NCBI RefSeq assembly: GCF_042648805.1
Contig: NZ_JBHRXZ010000017.1
Location: 1-64,000, forward strand
Reading direction: 5' to 3'
DNA length: 64,000 nt
Source: Azomonas tarimensis
GTDB taxonomy: Bacteria; Pseudomonadota; Gammaproteobacteria; Pseudomonadales; Pseudomonadaceae
Part shown: positions 54,562-63,101 of the stretch, in pieces
How positions within the stretch are numbered: position 1 is the first letter of the stretch
Layout: each line of letters starts with the position of its first letter
Translations under genes and position numbers: made by a program
The notes under the pieces: generated by a model
What the model was told of the DNA's origin: nothing
Database searches by the model: none
The model's input: only the letters and a program-made list of their open reading frames with translations

Positions 54562-55742
54562 TCAATGTCTCGGTGGCGGTCGGAGGAAAAGGATAACAAG
54601 GCTGGCGCCTCGGCGGTGCCGAGCGTCCTCACGCTGGACTGCTGCAGCAGGCGGACCGCGATGGCAGGGTGATCGATGATCAGGCCGTCGACCCCGGCGG
54701 CAAGGAAGGCAGACAGCTCGGCTTTCAGGTCGCCCCGTTGGTGATCGTGGGGGCCGAGGCGCAATCCGGTGGGCAGAAAGCGGTTCTCCGCGCGAAAAGT
54801 GTAGGGATGAACCTGAAGACCGGCGGCCCGCGCGTGGCCAACGAAGTCGCTGGGCTGGGTCAGCCTGCCGTCCCGATCACGGGGAATCACGTAGCCTTTT
54901 TCCGGGCCCACTGCGTGGGCGTAGCTGGCCACCTCGGCCAGGCCCCGTGCGCTGGCCATGCGCCGGAAGCTCTGGCGGGCCAGCAGTGGTTGATCGGCAG
55001 GGTAGCGTCGGCCGATCAGCTGCACCCGGCGTAGCGGGGTCAGATCGCGCAAGCGCTCCAGGCTGCTGCGCTCGAACGACTGCAGAAACACCGGGGCCTC
55101 GGCGCTGGTGTAGCCATGGGCCGCCAGCAACTCCGCCAGTGGCGCTTCCAGCGGCAATCCGCGACGGGCGAAATGCCGTGCGTGCTTGGTCTCGAGATAC
55201 AGCCCGATGGGGCGGCCCTCGCGTGCCTCCAGCCGTTTTGTGAGCCTGATGATTTCCTCAAGGGTCGCCACCCGGCCTTCGACGCGGCTGTTGGCCGGGC
55301 GCAGCGTGGGCATCCGCTCCTTCGCCTGCAGCTGACGGATTTCGGCCAGCGTGAAGTCTTCGCTGAACCAGCCCCGGCGATACTGGCGATCCACCAGGCG
55401 CCGCTTCCTGCGCTCGGCAAATTCCGGGCGCTCGGCGACGTCGGTGGTCAACCCCAGTTCGTTTTCATGACGGGCGATCAGCACCCCGTCCGCGCTGCTC
55501 ACCAAGTCGACCTCCAGGTGGTCGGCGCCCTGCAGCACCGCCAGGGCGTAGGCCTCCAGGGTGTGCTCCGGCGCATCGCCGCTGGCGCCGCGGTGGGCTA
55601 TCACCAGTGGTCCGCCGGCTGGCCGGGCGCGGTCTGGGCCGACTTCCCGCTCGGCCCAGGCGATCGCCGTCTCGATGGCGTCCGCAGCGCCGACGGTGGG
55701 CTGCAGGCAAAGCAACAGCAGGACAGTGAGGATCCAGCGCAT
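54558..55742 (-). CDS. Glycerophosphodiester phosphodiesterase, exported
   Basis: 394 residues. Signal peptide (ILTVLLLLCLQPTVGA) and the GDPD domain: IAHRGASGDAPEHT near residue 50, HLEVDLVSSADGVLIARHE with catalytic residues, and a C-terminal GVDGLIIDHP. It cleaves glycerophosphodiesters to glycerol-3-phosphate in the periplasm and resembles GlpQ. ATG 55742; AAGGAG is a little distant (13 bases). It leads the minus-strand operon with DUF2868 and GTPase genes. Confidence 0.92.
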   Translation of the reverse strand: MRWILTVLLLLCLQPTVGAADAIETAIAWAEREVGPDRARPAGGPLVIAHRGASGDAPEHTLEAYALAVLQGADHLEVDLVSSADGVLIARHENELGLTTDVAERPEFAERRKRRLVDRQYRRGWFSEDFTLAEIRQLQAKERMPTLRPANSRVEGRVATLEEIIRLTKRLEAREGRPIGLYLETKHARHFARRGLPLEAPLAELLAAHGYTSAEAPVFLQSFERSSLERLRDLTPLRRVQLIGRRYPADQPLLARQSFRRMASARGLAEVASYAHAVGPEKGYVIPRDRDGRLTQPSDFVGHARAAGLQVHPYTFRAENRFLPTGLRLGPHDHQRGDLKAELSAFLAAGVDGLIIDHPAIAVRLLQQSSVRTLGTAEAPALLSFSSDRHRDIE

Positions 55743-55791
55743 CGGGCAGGGTGCTCCTTGACGGGCCTGTTTCTCTGATATTCTCGCCAGC

Positions 55792-56319
55792 ATGACTACG
55801 ACACCTGTTTCCCTCGCCCTGATCGTCGCCGTGGCCGAAAACGCGGTGATTGGGGCCGACAACCGCATGCCCTGGCACCTGCCGGCCGAGCTGCAGTATT
55901 TCAAATCTGTCACCCTCGGCAAGCCAGTGATCATGGGCCGCAAGACCTGGGACTCGCTGGGCCGGCCGCTGCCGGGGCGGCTGAATCTGGTGGTCAGCCG
56001 CCAGCCGGAGCTGCGTCTGGATGGCGCTGAGGTGTTCAGCGATCTGGGCGCGGCGCGGCGCCGTGCCGAACGATGGGCGCGGGAACAGGGCGCGGCGGAG
56101 GTGATGGTGATCGGCGGCGCGCAGCTGTTCGCCGAGACCCTCGACCAGGCCGACCGGCTCTACCTGACCCGGGTGGCGTTGCGCCCGCACGGTGATGTGT
56201 ATTTCCCCGAGTGGGACGAGCGCCAGTGGAGCCTCGCGACGCGGCACGAGCATGCCGCCCGGGATGGGCGTCCGGCCTATTCCTGTGAGGTCTGGGAACG
56301 GGCCTCCAGCGCGGCATAG
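55792..56319 (+). CDS. folA: Dihydrofolate reductase
   Basis: 175 residues. Motifs: AENAVIGADNRMPWHLPAEL with the catalytic acid region, GKPVIMGRKTWDSLG, and VIGGAQLFAETL. It regenerates tetrahydrofolate for thymidylate synthase and others. ATG 55792, divergent from the GDPD gene. The final part of the gene runs antisense to a 30-codon GGDEF relic (56277-56366), suggesting that the region after it is remodelled. Confidence 0.97.
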   Translation: MTTTPVSLALIVAVAENAVIGADNRMPWHLPAELQYFKSVTLGKPVIMGRKTWDSLGRPLPGRLNLVVSRQPELRLDGAEVFSDLGAARRRAERWAREQGAAEVMVIGGAQLFAETLDQADRLYLTRVALRPHGDVYFPEWDERQWSLATRHEHAARDGRPAYSCEVWERASSAA

Positions 56320-56366
56320 AGCCGTAGCCGGTTGCGCCCTGTCGCCCTGGCGTCGTAGAGCGCATC
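56277..56366 (-). pseudogene. Relic of the C-terminal end of a GGDEF (diguanylate cyclase) gene
   Basis: Thirty codons ending in a stop read DALYDARATGRNRLRLY and then ALEARSQTSQE. The first part is the standard C-terminal end of a GGDEF domain (ALYxAKxxGRNR). The rest of a cyclase is absent; upstream of it lies an unrelated 45-codon frame. The relic overlaps the last 43 bases of folA on the other strand, so a former convergent gene seems to have been deleted from here. Confidence 0.6.
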
Positions 56367-56502
56367 AGGAGTCGAGCCAGACCCTGGTGACGCCGAGCTC
56401 CTGGTGCGGGTTCAAGTTGAGCGTTTTCCGCAGCGACTTGTTGCGGTCGTGCCGCGATTGCCGCGCTATCACAATCGCCCTTTGGGCTGATCCGTTTCGC
56501 AT
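56365..56502 (-). CDS. Possible small open frame or gene fragment, unknown
   Basis: An ATG-started frame of 45 codons that overlaps the 3' end of the phosphoesterase gene by 34 bases and ends where the GGDEF relic begins. The protein would be basic, with RHDRNKSLRKTLNLNPHQ and ending GVTRVWLDS. It has the look of a conserved C-terminus, but I do not recognise it; it may be a fragment of a lost gene. No ribosome site is convincing. Confidence 0.3.
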   Translation of the reverse strand: MRNGSAQRAIVIARQSRHDRNKSLRKTLNLNPHQELGVTRVWLDS

Positions 56503-57023
56503 TTATCCGTTAGCGACCTGGGTTGCCGCAACTGGGCATGGCGCGTCCAGATGCCGTCCTCGAGTTCAAGCTGTTCCACCTCAAGCTGGTCCGGGTAGAC
56601 CCGCAGCAGTGCCAGACTTATCGGCAGCCTGAAGCGCCGCGGGCCGATGCTGCCCGGATTCAGATAGAGCACCCCGTCCCGCCAGTCACTGGCCGGCTTG
56701 TGCGAATGTCCGCTGACCACCACCTCGAAGCCCGTCGCTGCCGGGTCGAGGCTCAGGTCATTCAGGTCGTGCAACAGCAGCAGGCGCAATCCGTCCAGTT
56801 CGAGGTCGAGTCGTTCGGGCAGCCCGGCCGCCCACGGCTTGATATCGACGTTGCCTCGTATTGCCGAGAGCGGGGCGAGCGACCCCAGGGTGCCGAGAAC
56901 CTCCGGCTTGCCGACGTCACCGGCATGGATCAAGTGGTCGCAGCCACGGAGGATTGCCAGCGCCTCGGGACGCACCAGGCCATGGGTATCAGCGATCACG
57001 CCAAGGGTAAGGGGAGTATTCAT
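56469..57023 (-). CDS. YfcE-type metallophosphoesterase
   Basis: 184 residues. The metallophosphatase motifs are in order: DTHG (12-15), GDVG, GNVD in place of GNHD, and GHSH (at about 103). It is the size of YfcE/MJ0936 phosphodiesterases, which use two metal ions. ATG 57023 has GAGG upstream. It is divergent from tspO. The physiological substrate is unknown. Confidence 0.9.
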   Translation of the reverse strand: MNTPLTLGVIADTHGLVRPEALAILRGCDHLIHAGDVGKPEVLGTLGSLAPLSAIRGNVDIKPWAAGLPERLDLELDGLRLLLLHDLNDLSLDPAATGFEVVVSGHSHKPASDWRDGVLYLNPGSIGPRRFRLPISLALLRVYPDQLEVEQLELEDGIWTRHAQLRQPRSLTDKCETDQPKGRL

Positions 57024-57114
57024 GGGGCCTCGTGACACCTGATCCGGGACCGCCATTGGACCCGCGGGCGGCTGGGCAGGTCCAATCGTTCATCTACCGC
57101 ACCCGAGGGTAACC

Positions 57115-57612
57115 ATGGACATAGGCCCGAAATTCCGTCAGGCGCTGGGGCTCGCCGCCTGGCTGGCGCTGACCTTTCTCGCAGCGGGCGTCGGCGCGAT
57201 CGCGTCGGCCGACGCCGGTGCCCTCTACGCGCAGCTGCAACGTCCCGCCTGGACACCGCCGGCAGCCGCCTTCGGACCGGTCTGGTCACTGCTCTATCTG
57301 CTGATGGGGGTGGCAGCCTGGCTGGTCTGGCGGGAGCAGGCAGTGGCGGGCCGCAGGTTGGCGCTGGGGCTGTTTATCGTGCAACTGGCGGTCAACGCTC
57401 TGTGGACCTGGCTGTTCTTCGCCTGGCGGCTGGGCGCGCTGGCGTTTGCCGACGCGCTGCTGCTCGCCGCGCTGATAGTCGCCACGACTCTGGCCTTCTG
57501 GCGGGTGCGCCGGCTGGCAGGGGTGCTGCTCCTGCCCTATCTCGCCTGGGTCGGCTTTGCCTGTGTGCTGACCTGGACGCTGTGGCGGGGCAATCCGGCG
57601 ATGCTCGGTTGA
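57115..57612 (+). CDS. tspO: TspO/MBR family protein
   Basis: 165 residues with five membrane helices. The family core is present: PAWTPPAAAFGPVWSLLYLLMGVAAWLVW (given here as PAWTPPAAAFGPVW), with the conserved Trp pairs and the later NALWTWLFF and PYLAWVGFA. TspO binds porphyrins and regulates tetrapyrrole or stress responses in bacteria. ATG 57115. It is convergent with ilvD, 32 bases apart. Confidence 0.93.
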   Translation: MDIGPKFRQALGLAAWLALTFLAAGVGAIASADAGALYAQLQRPAWTPPAAAFGPVWSLLYLLMGVAAWLVWREQAVAGRRLALGLFIVQLAVNALWTWLFFAWRLGALAFADALLLAALIVATTLAFWRVRRLAGVLLLPYLAWVGFACVLTWTLWRGNPAMLG

Positions 57613-57644
57613 GCGTCGCCGGCTGTCCCGCCCGACGGGCTGGA

Positions 57645-59483
57645 TCAGTCGTCCAGCAGCGCCTTGTTGCGCACCGCGCCCTTGTCGGCGCTGGTGGCGA
57701 GCAGGGCATAGGCCTTGAGCGCGGTGGTCACCTTGCGTGCCCGCGGCTGGGCCGGTTTCCAGCCCTTCTGGTCCTGGTGCAGGCGACGGGCGTGCAGTTC
57801 GTGCTCGTCCAGCAGCAGGTTGATGCTGCGGTTGGGGATGTCGATGAGGATGCGGTCGCCGTTCTCGACCAGGCCGATGGCGCCACCTGCCGCCGCTTCC
57901 GGCGAGGCGTGGCCGATGGACAGGCCCGAGGTGCCGCCGGAGAAGCGGCCGTCGGTGAGCAGCGCGCATTGCTTGCCCAGACCCTTGGACTTCAGGTAGC
58001 TGGTCGGGTAGAGCATCTCTTGCATGCCCGGACCGCCCTTGGGGCCTTCGTAGCGGATGATGACGATATCGCCGGCCTGGACCTCATCGTTGAGGATGCC
58101 CTTCACCGCGCTGTCCTGGCTTTCGAACACCTTGGCGCGGCCCTCGAAGACAAGAATCGACTCATCGACACCGGCGGTCTTCACCACGCAACCGTCCTGG
58201 GCGATGTTGCCGTAGAGCACGGCGAGGCCACCTTCCTGGGAATAGGCGTGCTCGACGCTGCGGATACAGCCCTCGGCGCGGTCGTCGTCCAGGCTCGGCC
58301 AGCGGGTGTTCTGGCTGAAGGCCACCTGGCTGGGGATCCCGGCCGGGCCGGCCTTGAAGAAGTCGTGCACGGCTTCGTCAGTAGTCTGGGTGATGTCCCA
58401 CTGGACGATGCCTTCGGCCAGGGTCCGCGAATGCACGGTGGGCACGTCGGTATGCAGCAGGCCGCCACGGGCGAGCTCGCCGAGGATCGAGAAGATCCCG
58501 CCGGCGCGGTGCACGTCTTCCATGTGGTACTTCTGGATGTTCGGCGCCACCTTGCACAGCTGCGGCACCTTGCGCGACAGGCGGTCGATGTCGCGCAGGT
58601 CGAAGGCCACCTCGCCTTCCTGGGCCGCAGCCAGCAGGTGCAGGATGGTGTTGGTGGAGCCGCCCATGGCGATGTCCAGAGTCATGGCGTTCTCGAACGC
58701 CTTGAAGCTGGCGATGGAGCGCGGCAGCACGGATTCGTCGTTCTCCCCGTAGTAGCGCTGGCAGAGTTCGACGACCAGCCGGCCGGCGCGCAGGAACAGC
58801 TGCTCGCGATCGGCGTGGGTGGCGAGGGTGGAACCGTTGCCTGGCAACGACAGGCCCAGGGCTTCGGTCAGGCAGTTCATCGAATTGGCGGTGAACATGC
58901 CCGAGCAGCTGCCGCAGGTGGGGCATGCGCTGCGCTCGTACTCCGCGACCTTCTCGTCGCTGGCCGATTCGTCGGCGGCGATGACCATGGCGTCGACCAG
59001 GTCCAGGCCGTGGCTGGCCAGCTTGGTCTTGCCGGCTTCCATCGGGCCGCCGGAGACGAACACCACCGGGATATTCAGGCGCAGGGCGGCCATCAGCATA
59101 CCGGGGGTGATCTTGTCGCAGTTACTGATGCAGACGATGGCGTCAGCACAGTGGGCGTTGACCATGTACTCGACCGAGTCGGCGATGATCTCGCGCGAAG
59201 GCAGCGAATAGAGCATGCCGTCGTGGCCCATGGCGATGCCGTCGTCGACCGCGATGGTGTTGAATTCCTTGGCCACGCCGCCGGCCTTCTCGATCTCGCG
59301 GGCGACCAGCTGGCCGAGGTCCTTCAGGTGCACGTGGCCGGGCACGAACTGGGTGAAGGAGTTGGCGATGGCGATGATCGGCTTCTTGAAGTCGTCGTCC
59401 TTCATCCCTGTGGCGCGCCACAGGGCGCGGGCGCCGGCCATGTTGCGGCCGTGGGTGGAGGTTTTCGAGCGGTAATCAGGCAT
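57645..59483 (-). CDS. ilvD: Dihydroxy-acid dehydratase
   Basis: 612 residues. The IlvD iron-sulfur cysteines appear in VCISNCDKITPG and CPTCGSCSGMFTANSMN; other hallmarks are GRNMAGARALWRATGM at the N-terminus and GRFSGGTSGLSIGHASPEAA near the C-terminus, as required for the dehydration of dihydroxy acids to 2-keto acids in branched-chain amino acid synthesis. ATG 59483. Matches the long, E. coli-type form. Confidence 0.97.
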   Translation of the reverse strand: MPDYRSKTSTHGRNMAGARALWRATGMKDDDFKKPIIAIANSFTQFVPGHVHLKDLGQLVAREIEKAGGVAKEFNTIAVDDGIAMGHDGMLYSLPSREIIADSVEYMVNAHCADAIVCISNCDKITPGMLMAALRLNIPVVFVSGGPMEAGKTKLASHGLDLVDAMVIAADESASDEKVAEYERSACPTCGSCSGMFTANSMNCLTEALGLSLPGNGSTLATHADREQLFLRAGRLVVELCQRYYGENDESVLPRSIASFKAFENAMTLDIAMGGSTNTILHLLAAAQEGEVAFDLRDIDRLSRKVPQLCKVAPNIQKYHMEDVHRAGGIFSILGELARGGLLHTDVPTVHSRTLAEGIVQWDITQTTDEAVHDFFKAGPAGIPSQVAFSQNTRWPSLDDDRAEGCIRSVEHAYSQEGGLAVLYGNIAQDGCVVKTAGVDESILVFEGRAKVFESQDSAVKGILNDEVQAGDIVIIRYEGPKGGPGMQEMLYPTSYLKSKGLGKQCALLTDGRFSGGTSGLSIGHASPEAAAGGAIGLVENGDRILIDIPNRSINLLLDEHELHARRLHQDQKGWKPAQPRARKVTTALKAYALLATSADKGAVRNKALLDD

Positions 59484-59623
59484 GGCGACGTTCCCGGAAA
59501 GGCAGGAAGAAAGCCTGAAAGGATACGCCATCGGCTGCTTCTCGCACAGGCGAGGTGTCGGATGAGGGTGTTAGCCTGGGACTATCGAGGCGTGGTTTTG
59601 CGCGCCTGCATGAGGAGAAGTTG

Positions 59624-59809
59624 ATGGTCTACATTCGCTGGATCGGGCTGATTGCCTGCAGTATTGCCGCCCTGGCCTATCTGGCCCTGGGCAATTTCAA
59701 CCTGGCCGGGCTGATGCTCGCGCTGGCAGCGATCAGCCTGATCAACATCCGCCGACCCCGGGGCGACCGGCGAGATCTTCCTCAAGACAAGGGCAAGCGG
59801 GATCTTTGA
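59624..59809 (+). CDS. Small membrane protein, unknown
   Basis: 61 residues: two hydrophobic stretches (about 5-22 and 27-42) and a very basic, Arg/Asp-rich tail (RRPRGDRRDLPQDKGKRDL). GAGGAGAAG gives an excellent ribosome site for ATG 59624, which supports a real gene. Positioned between ilvD and rlmI. No family recognised. Confidence 0.7.
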   Translation: MVYIRWIGLIACSIAALAYLALGNFNLAGLMLALAAISLINIRRPRGDRRDLPQDKGKRDL

Positions 59810-59908
59810 AGCCCCAGCCGCCCTTCGCTCGGATTTGCACCTTCGGTAGGCCTGAAGCCCACCCTAACGAAGGTTGTTCCGCCAGAGCGGGCGGGGACTT
59901 CCGTGGGA

Positions 59909-61102
59909 TCAACTCGGCAGCACGCGACAGGTCAGGCTCTTGATGTAGCGAGTTTCGGGAATCGCCGGATGGACCGGGTGGTCCGGGCCCTGGGCGCCGC
60001 GCTCCAGTAGCTGGACATTGCGGTCCAGGTGGCGGGCGCTGGAGAGCAGGATGTTCTGCAAGTCGTCCTCGGGCAGGTGCATGGAGCAGCTGGCGCTGAC
60101 CAGAATGCCGTCCTTGTTCAGTAGGCGCATGGCCTGTTCGTTGAGGCGGCGGTAGGCGGCTTCACCATTCTTCAGGTCCTTCTTGCGCTTGATGAACGCC
60201 GGCGGATCGCAGACCACCACGTCGAAGCGTTCTTCGGCGGCCTTCAATTCCCGAATCGCCTCGAACACGTCACCTTCCACCATGGCCATGCGTTCGGCCA
60301 CGCCGTTCAGGGCGGCGTTGCGCTCCACGCCGTCCAGGGCGAAGGTGGAGGCGTCCACGCACATCACCTCGCTGGCACCGAAGGCCGCGGCCTGTACGCC
60401 CCAGCCGCCGATGTAGCTGAACAGGTCCAGCACGCGCTTGCCCTGCACGTAGGGCGCCAGGCGGGCACGGTTCATCCGGTGATCGTAGAACCAGCCGGTC
60501 TTCTGGCCCTGCAGCACCGGCGCCTCGAACTTCACACCGTTTTCTTCCAGCGGCACCCACTCGGGCACCTCGCCAAAGGCGGTCTCCACGTAGCGCGGCA
60601 GGCCTTCGGCGTCGCGGGCGCTGGAGTCGTTCTTCCACAGTACGCCGGCGGGCTTGAGCACCTGCACCAGCGCGGCGAGCACTTCGTCGCGGTGGCGTTC
60701 CATGGTCGGCGAGGCCAGCTGCACCACAAGGATGTCGAAGAAGCGGTCCACCACCAGCCCCGGCAGGAAGTCCGAATCGCCGTACACCAGCCGGTAGCAG
60801 GGTGCCTCGAACAGCTGCTCACGCAGGGAAAGGGCCACCTTGATGCGGTGCACCAGCAGCGACTTGTCCAGCGCATGCTTGAGATCGCGTGACAGCAGAC
60901 GGGCGCAGATCAGGTTGTTCGGCGACAGCCCGACGATGCCCAGCGGCTTGCCACCGGCGGCTTCGAGGACCGCCTGGTCGCCGGCCTGAAAGCCGGTCAA
61001 GGGCGTGGCGGAGACGTCCACCTCGTTGCTGTAGACCCACAGGTGGCCGGCGCGCAGGCGGCGGTCGGCGTTGGCTTTGAGGCGCAGGCTGGGCAGGGAC
61101 AT
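59909..61102 (-). CDS. rlmI: 23S rRNA cytosine-C5 methyltransferase (RlmI type)
   Basis: 397 residues: an N-terminal PUA-like domain (RLRAGHLWVYSNEVD), then a Rossmann methyltransferase with VLDLFSYIGGWGVQAAAFGA, and the catalytic-Cys motif VSASCSMHL preceded by VVCDPPAFIKRKKD. RlmI methylates C1962 of 23S rRNA in E. coli. ATG 61102. It lies 62 bases after ubiA on the same strand. Confidence 0.92.
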   Translation of the reverse strand: MSLPSLRLKANADRRLRAGHLWVYSNEVDVSATPLTGFQAGDQAVLEAAGGKPLGIVGLSPNNLICARLLSRDLKHALDKSLLVHRIKVALSLREQLFEAPCYRLVYGDSDFLPGLVVDRFFDILVVQLASPTMERHRDEVLAALVQVLKPAGVLWKNDSSARDAEGLPRYVETAFGEVPEWVPLEENGVKFEAPVLQGQKTGWFYDHRMNRARLAPYVQGKRVLDLFSYIGGWGVQAAAFGASEVMCVDASTFALDGVERNAALNGVAERMAMVEGDVFEAIRELKAAEERFDVVVCDPPAFIKRKKDLKNGEAAYRRLNEQAMRLLNKDGILVSASCSMHLPEDDLQNILLSSARHLDRNVQLLERGAQGPDHPVHPAIPETRYIKSLTCRVLPS

Positions 61103-61164
61103 GGTGGGCTCCGGGACGCAAAGGGCGGCAGGTTACAGGCTCGCAGGGGCACTGGCGAGCCGGC

Positions 61165-62055
61165 TCAGGCGAAGGCGTAATCGAGTATCACGCCCAGGAA
61201 AATCGCCAGCCCTGCCCAGTGGTTGTGCAGGAAGGCGCGGAAGCACAGCGCCGGTTCCCGTGACGCGGTGGTGAGGAACTGCCAGACGAAGCAGGCCGCC
61301 GCCATCGCCAATCCCAGCATGAAGAGCAGGCCAAGCTCGAAGCGCGGCGCGGCCAGCAGCAGGCAGAGCAGGGCCAGACCCTGCAACAGGGCGATGATGG
61401 TGCGGTCGGCATCGCCGAACAGCACGGCGGTGGACCTGACGCCGATCTTCAGGTCGTCCTCGCGGTCGGCCATGGCGTAGTAGGTGTCGTAGGCCACGGT
61501 CCAGACGAGGTTGAACAGCAGCAGCAGCCAGGCGGCGGCTGGCACCTTGCCGGTTTCGGCGGTGAACGCCATGGGCATGCCCCAGGAGAATGCCGCGCCC
61601 AGCACCACCTGGGGGTAATAGGTGTAGCGTTTCATGAAGGGGTAGAGGGCGGCGATCGCCACCGCGCCGAACGAGAGCAGGATGGTGGGCAGGTTGGTCA
61701 GCAGTACCAGGCCGAAGCTGAGTCCCACCAGCACGGCGAACAGCACCCAGGCTTCGCGGGTCGACACCCGGCCAGTAGCCAGCGGGCGGGTCCGGGTGCG
61801 CTGGACATGGCCATCGAAGTTGCGGTCGGCGAAGTCGTTGATCACGCAGCCGGCCGAACGCATCAGGATCACCCCGAGGGTGAAGATCACCACGTTGGCC
61901 AAGCTGGGCGAGCCCTCGCCAGCGATCCACAGGGCCAGCAGGGTGGGCCAGAGCAGCAGCAGGATGCCGATGGGCTTGTCCAGCCGGGTCAGCTGGATGA
62001 AGTCCCAGGCACGCGGGTGCAGGCGGTTGGTCGATCGCAGCAGTGTCTGATACAT
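61165..62055 (-). CDS. ubiA: 4-hydroxybenzoate octaprenyltransferase UbiA
   Basis: 296 residues, about eight membrane helices. Two Asp-rich prenyl-diphosphate motifs: NDFADRNFDGHV and DTYYAMADREDD, both intact. It prenylates 4-hydroxybenzoate, the second step of ubiquinone synthesis, after UbiC whose gene is directly upstream in the same operon. ATG 62055. Confidence 0.97.
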   Translation of the reverse strand: MYQTLLRSTNRLHPRAWDFIQLTRLDKPIGILLLLWPTLLALWIAGEGSPSLANVVIFTLGVILMRSAGCVINDFADRNFDGHVQRTRTRPLATGRVSTREAWVLFAVLVGLSFGLVLLTNLPTILLSFGAVAIAALYPFMKRYTYYPQVVLGAAFSWGMPMAFTAETGKVPAAAWLLLLFNLVWTVAYDTYYAMADREDDLKIGVRSTAVLFGDADRTIIALLQGLALLCLLLAAPRFELGLLFMLGLAMAAACFVWQFLTTASREPALCFRAFLHNHWAGLAIFLGVILDYAFA

Positions 62056-62109
62056 CGGCAGGCTCCATGAACTGGCCGAACTAAGGGTAATGGCGGCGCT
62101 GCCGGTTCG

Positions 62110-62640
62110 TCAGTGCTGCGGGGCGTCCCAGAGCGAGGGCAGGAACACCTCGGTTACCAGTACGTGCAAAGGACCGCGGGAAAAGCATGAGCGCCGGCCC
62201 CAGAGTCCCGGTTGGCGAACGGTTTCCGGCAGCCAGGCTTCGGGGTAGCGACACGCTCGCAGCGGCCCACGGCTGAATGCGCGGTCACTGAACAGGAGCT
62301 CGCCCAGCGAGCGCTGGCCAAGGCTCTGCAAATCCAGTCCATCCGCCATCAAGGACTCACGGCTTGCCACGCTGCGGGCGTACACCCAGGGCATCTCATG
62401 GCCGCAGAGCAGCACTTCGCGTACCCAGCCTTCGCTGGCGGCGGGTACGTCCAGGCGCTCGCACTCCTCAGCGCGCAGCGGCTGCCAGCCTTCGGAGAGG
62501 GTCTGGATGCTGAAAGCGCCGCTGGCGTGGGCGGTGAGCCGGCGAGTCAGCGAGCCTTCGTCGAACAGCCAGTCGAGCAGCGTCGCGTCGAGACTGGAGT
62601 GGAGTTGATCGGCGGTCAGCCAGACGGGGGAATCAGGCAT
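62110..62640 (-). CDS. ubiC: Chorismate lyase UbiC
   Basis: 176 residues. UbiC features: VREVLLCGHEMPWVYARSVA with the product-binding Arg, and LGELLFSD. It makes 4-hydroxybenzoate from chorismate for UbiA. Start taken as ATG 62640; ATG 62652 is in frame with no better ribosome site. It precedes ubiA by 54 bases. Confidence 0.95.
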   Translation of the reverse strand: MPDSPVWLTADQLHSSLDATLLDWLFDEGSLTRRLTAHASGAFSIQTLSEGWQPLRAEECERLDVPAASEGWVREVLLCGHEMPWVYARSVASRESLMADGLDLQSLGQRSLGELLFSDRAFSRGPLRACRYPEAWLPETVRQPGLWGRRSCFSRGPLHVLVTEVFLPSLWDAPQH

Positions 62641-62755
62641 GGCAGGGCGCATATTCAGGACATGGCCGCTGAGTCTAGCATGGCGCTGCTACGACGTTAG
62701 GCGAGTGCCGGCTGGCAAAGCTGGCGAGTTTCTCGGCGCCGTGCCATGCTCCTTG

Positions 62756-62775
62756 AACTGCTGTCCAGAGCAGTT
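62756..62775. promoter_or_regulatory. Perfect 7-bp inverted repeat upstream of the HU gene (LexA-like spacing)
   Basis: AACTGCT and AGCAGTT flank GTCCAG, giving CTG-N10-CAG, which is the core spacing of an SOS box with ACTG/CAGT ends. The central region is GC-rich, unlike the AT-rich consensus, so LexA binding is uncertain. It lies 50 bp before the HU start codon. Confidence 0.35.
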
Positions 62776-62825
62776 TCCGGCCGTTGAGCCGGGCAAAATA
62801 ACAACAAACAAGCAAGAGGCTAACC

Positions 62826-63101
62826 ATGCGCAAATCGGAACTCGTCGCAGCCATCGCCGCCAAGGCGGACCTCCCCAAGGATCAGGCGAATCTGGTACTG
62901 GATTCGATCCTCGATCAGATCATCCAGGCCATGGGCCGCAAGGACAGTGTCACCCTTGTCGGATTTGGCACCTTCCTGCAGCGTCACCGCGGCGCCCGGG
63001 CCGGCAAGAACCCGCAAACCGGCGAGCCGGTCACCATCGGGGCCAGCAATACCGTTGCCTTCAAGCCGGGCAAGGCATTGCGCGACGCCATAGCCAAATG
63101 A
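62826..63101 (+). CDS. HU family DNA-binding protein
   Basis: 91 residues, the standard HU length. The DNA-binding arm contains RAGKNPQTGEPVTI and the body SVTLVGFGTFLQR. Homodimer or heterodimer forms bend DNA in the nucleoid. AAGAGG stands before ATG 62826. It is closest to the HupB-type family, but the paralogue assignment is not certain. Confidence 0.95.
   Translation: MRKSELVAAIAAKADLPKDQANLVLDSILDQIIQAMGRKDSVTLVGFGTFLQRHRGARAGKNPQTGEPVTIGASNTVAFKPGKALRDAIAK

Noticed and set aside
57402..59624. 740-codon plus-strand frame opposite ilvD
   Set aside because: Antisense shadow of ilvD rich in Gly/Val/Asp/His, with no ribosome site or domain.
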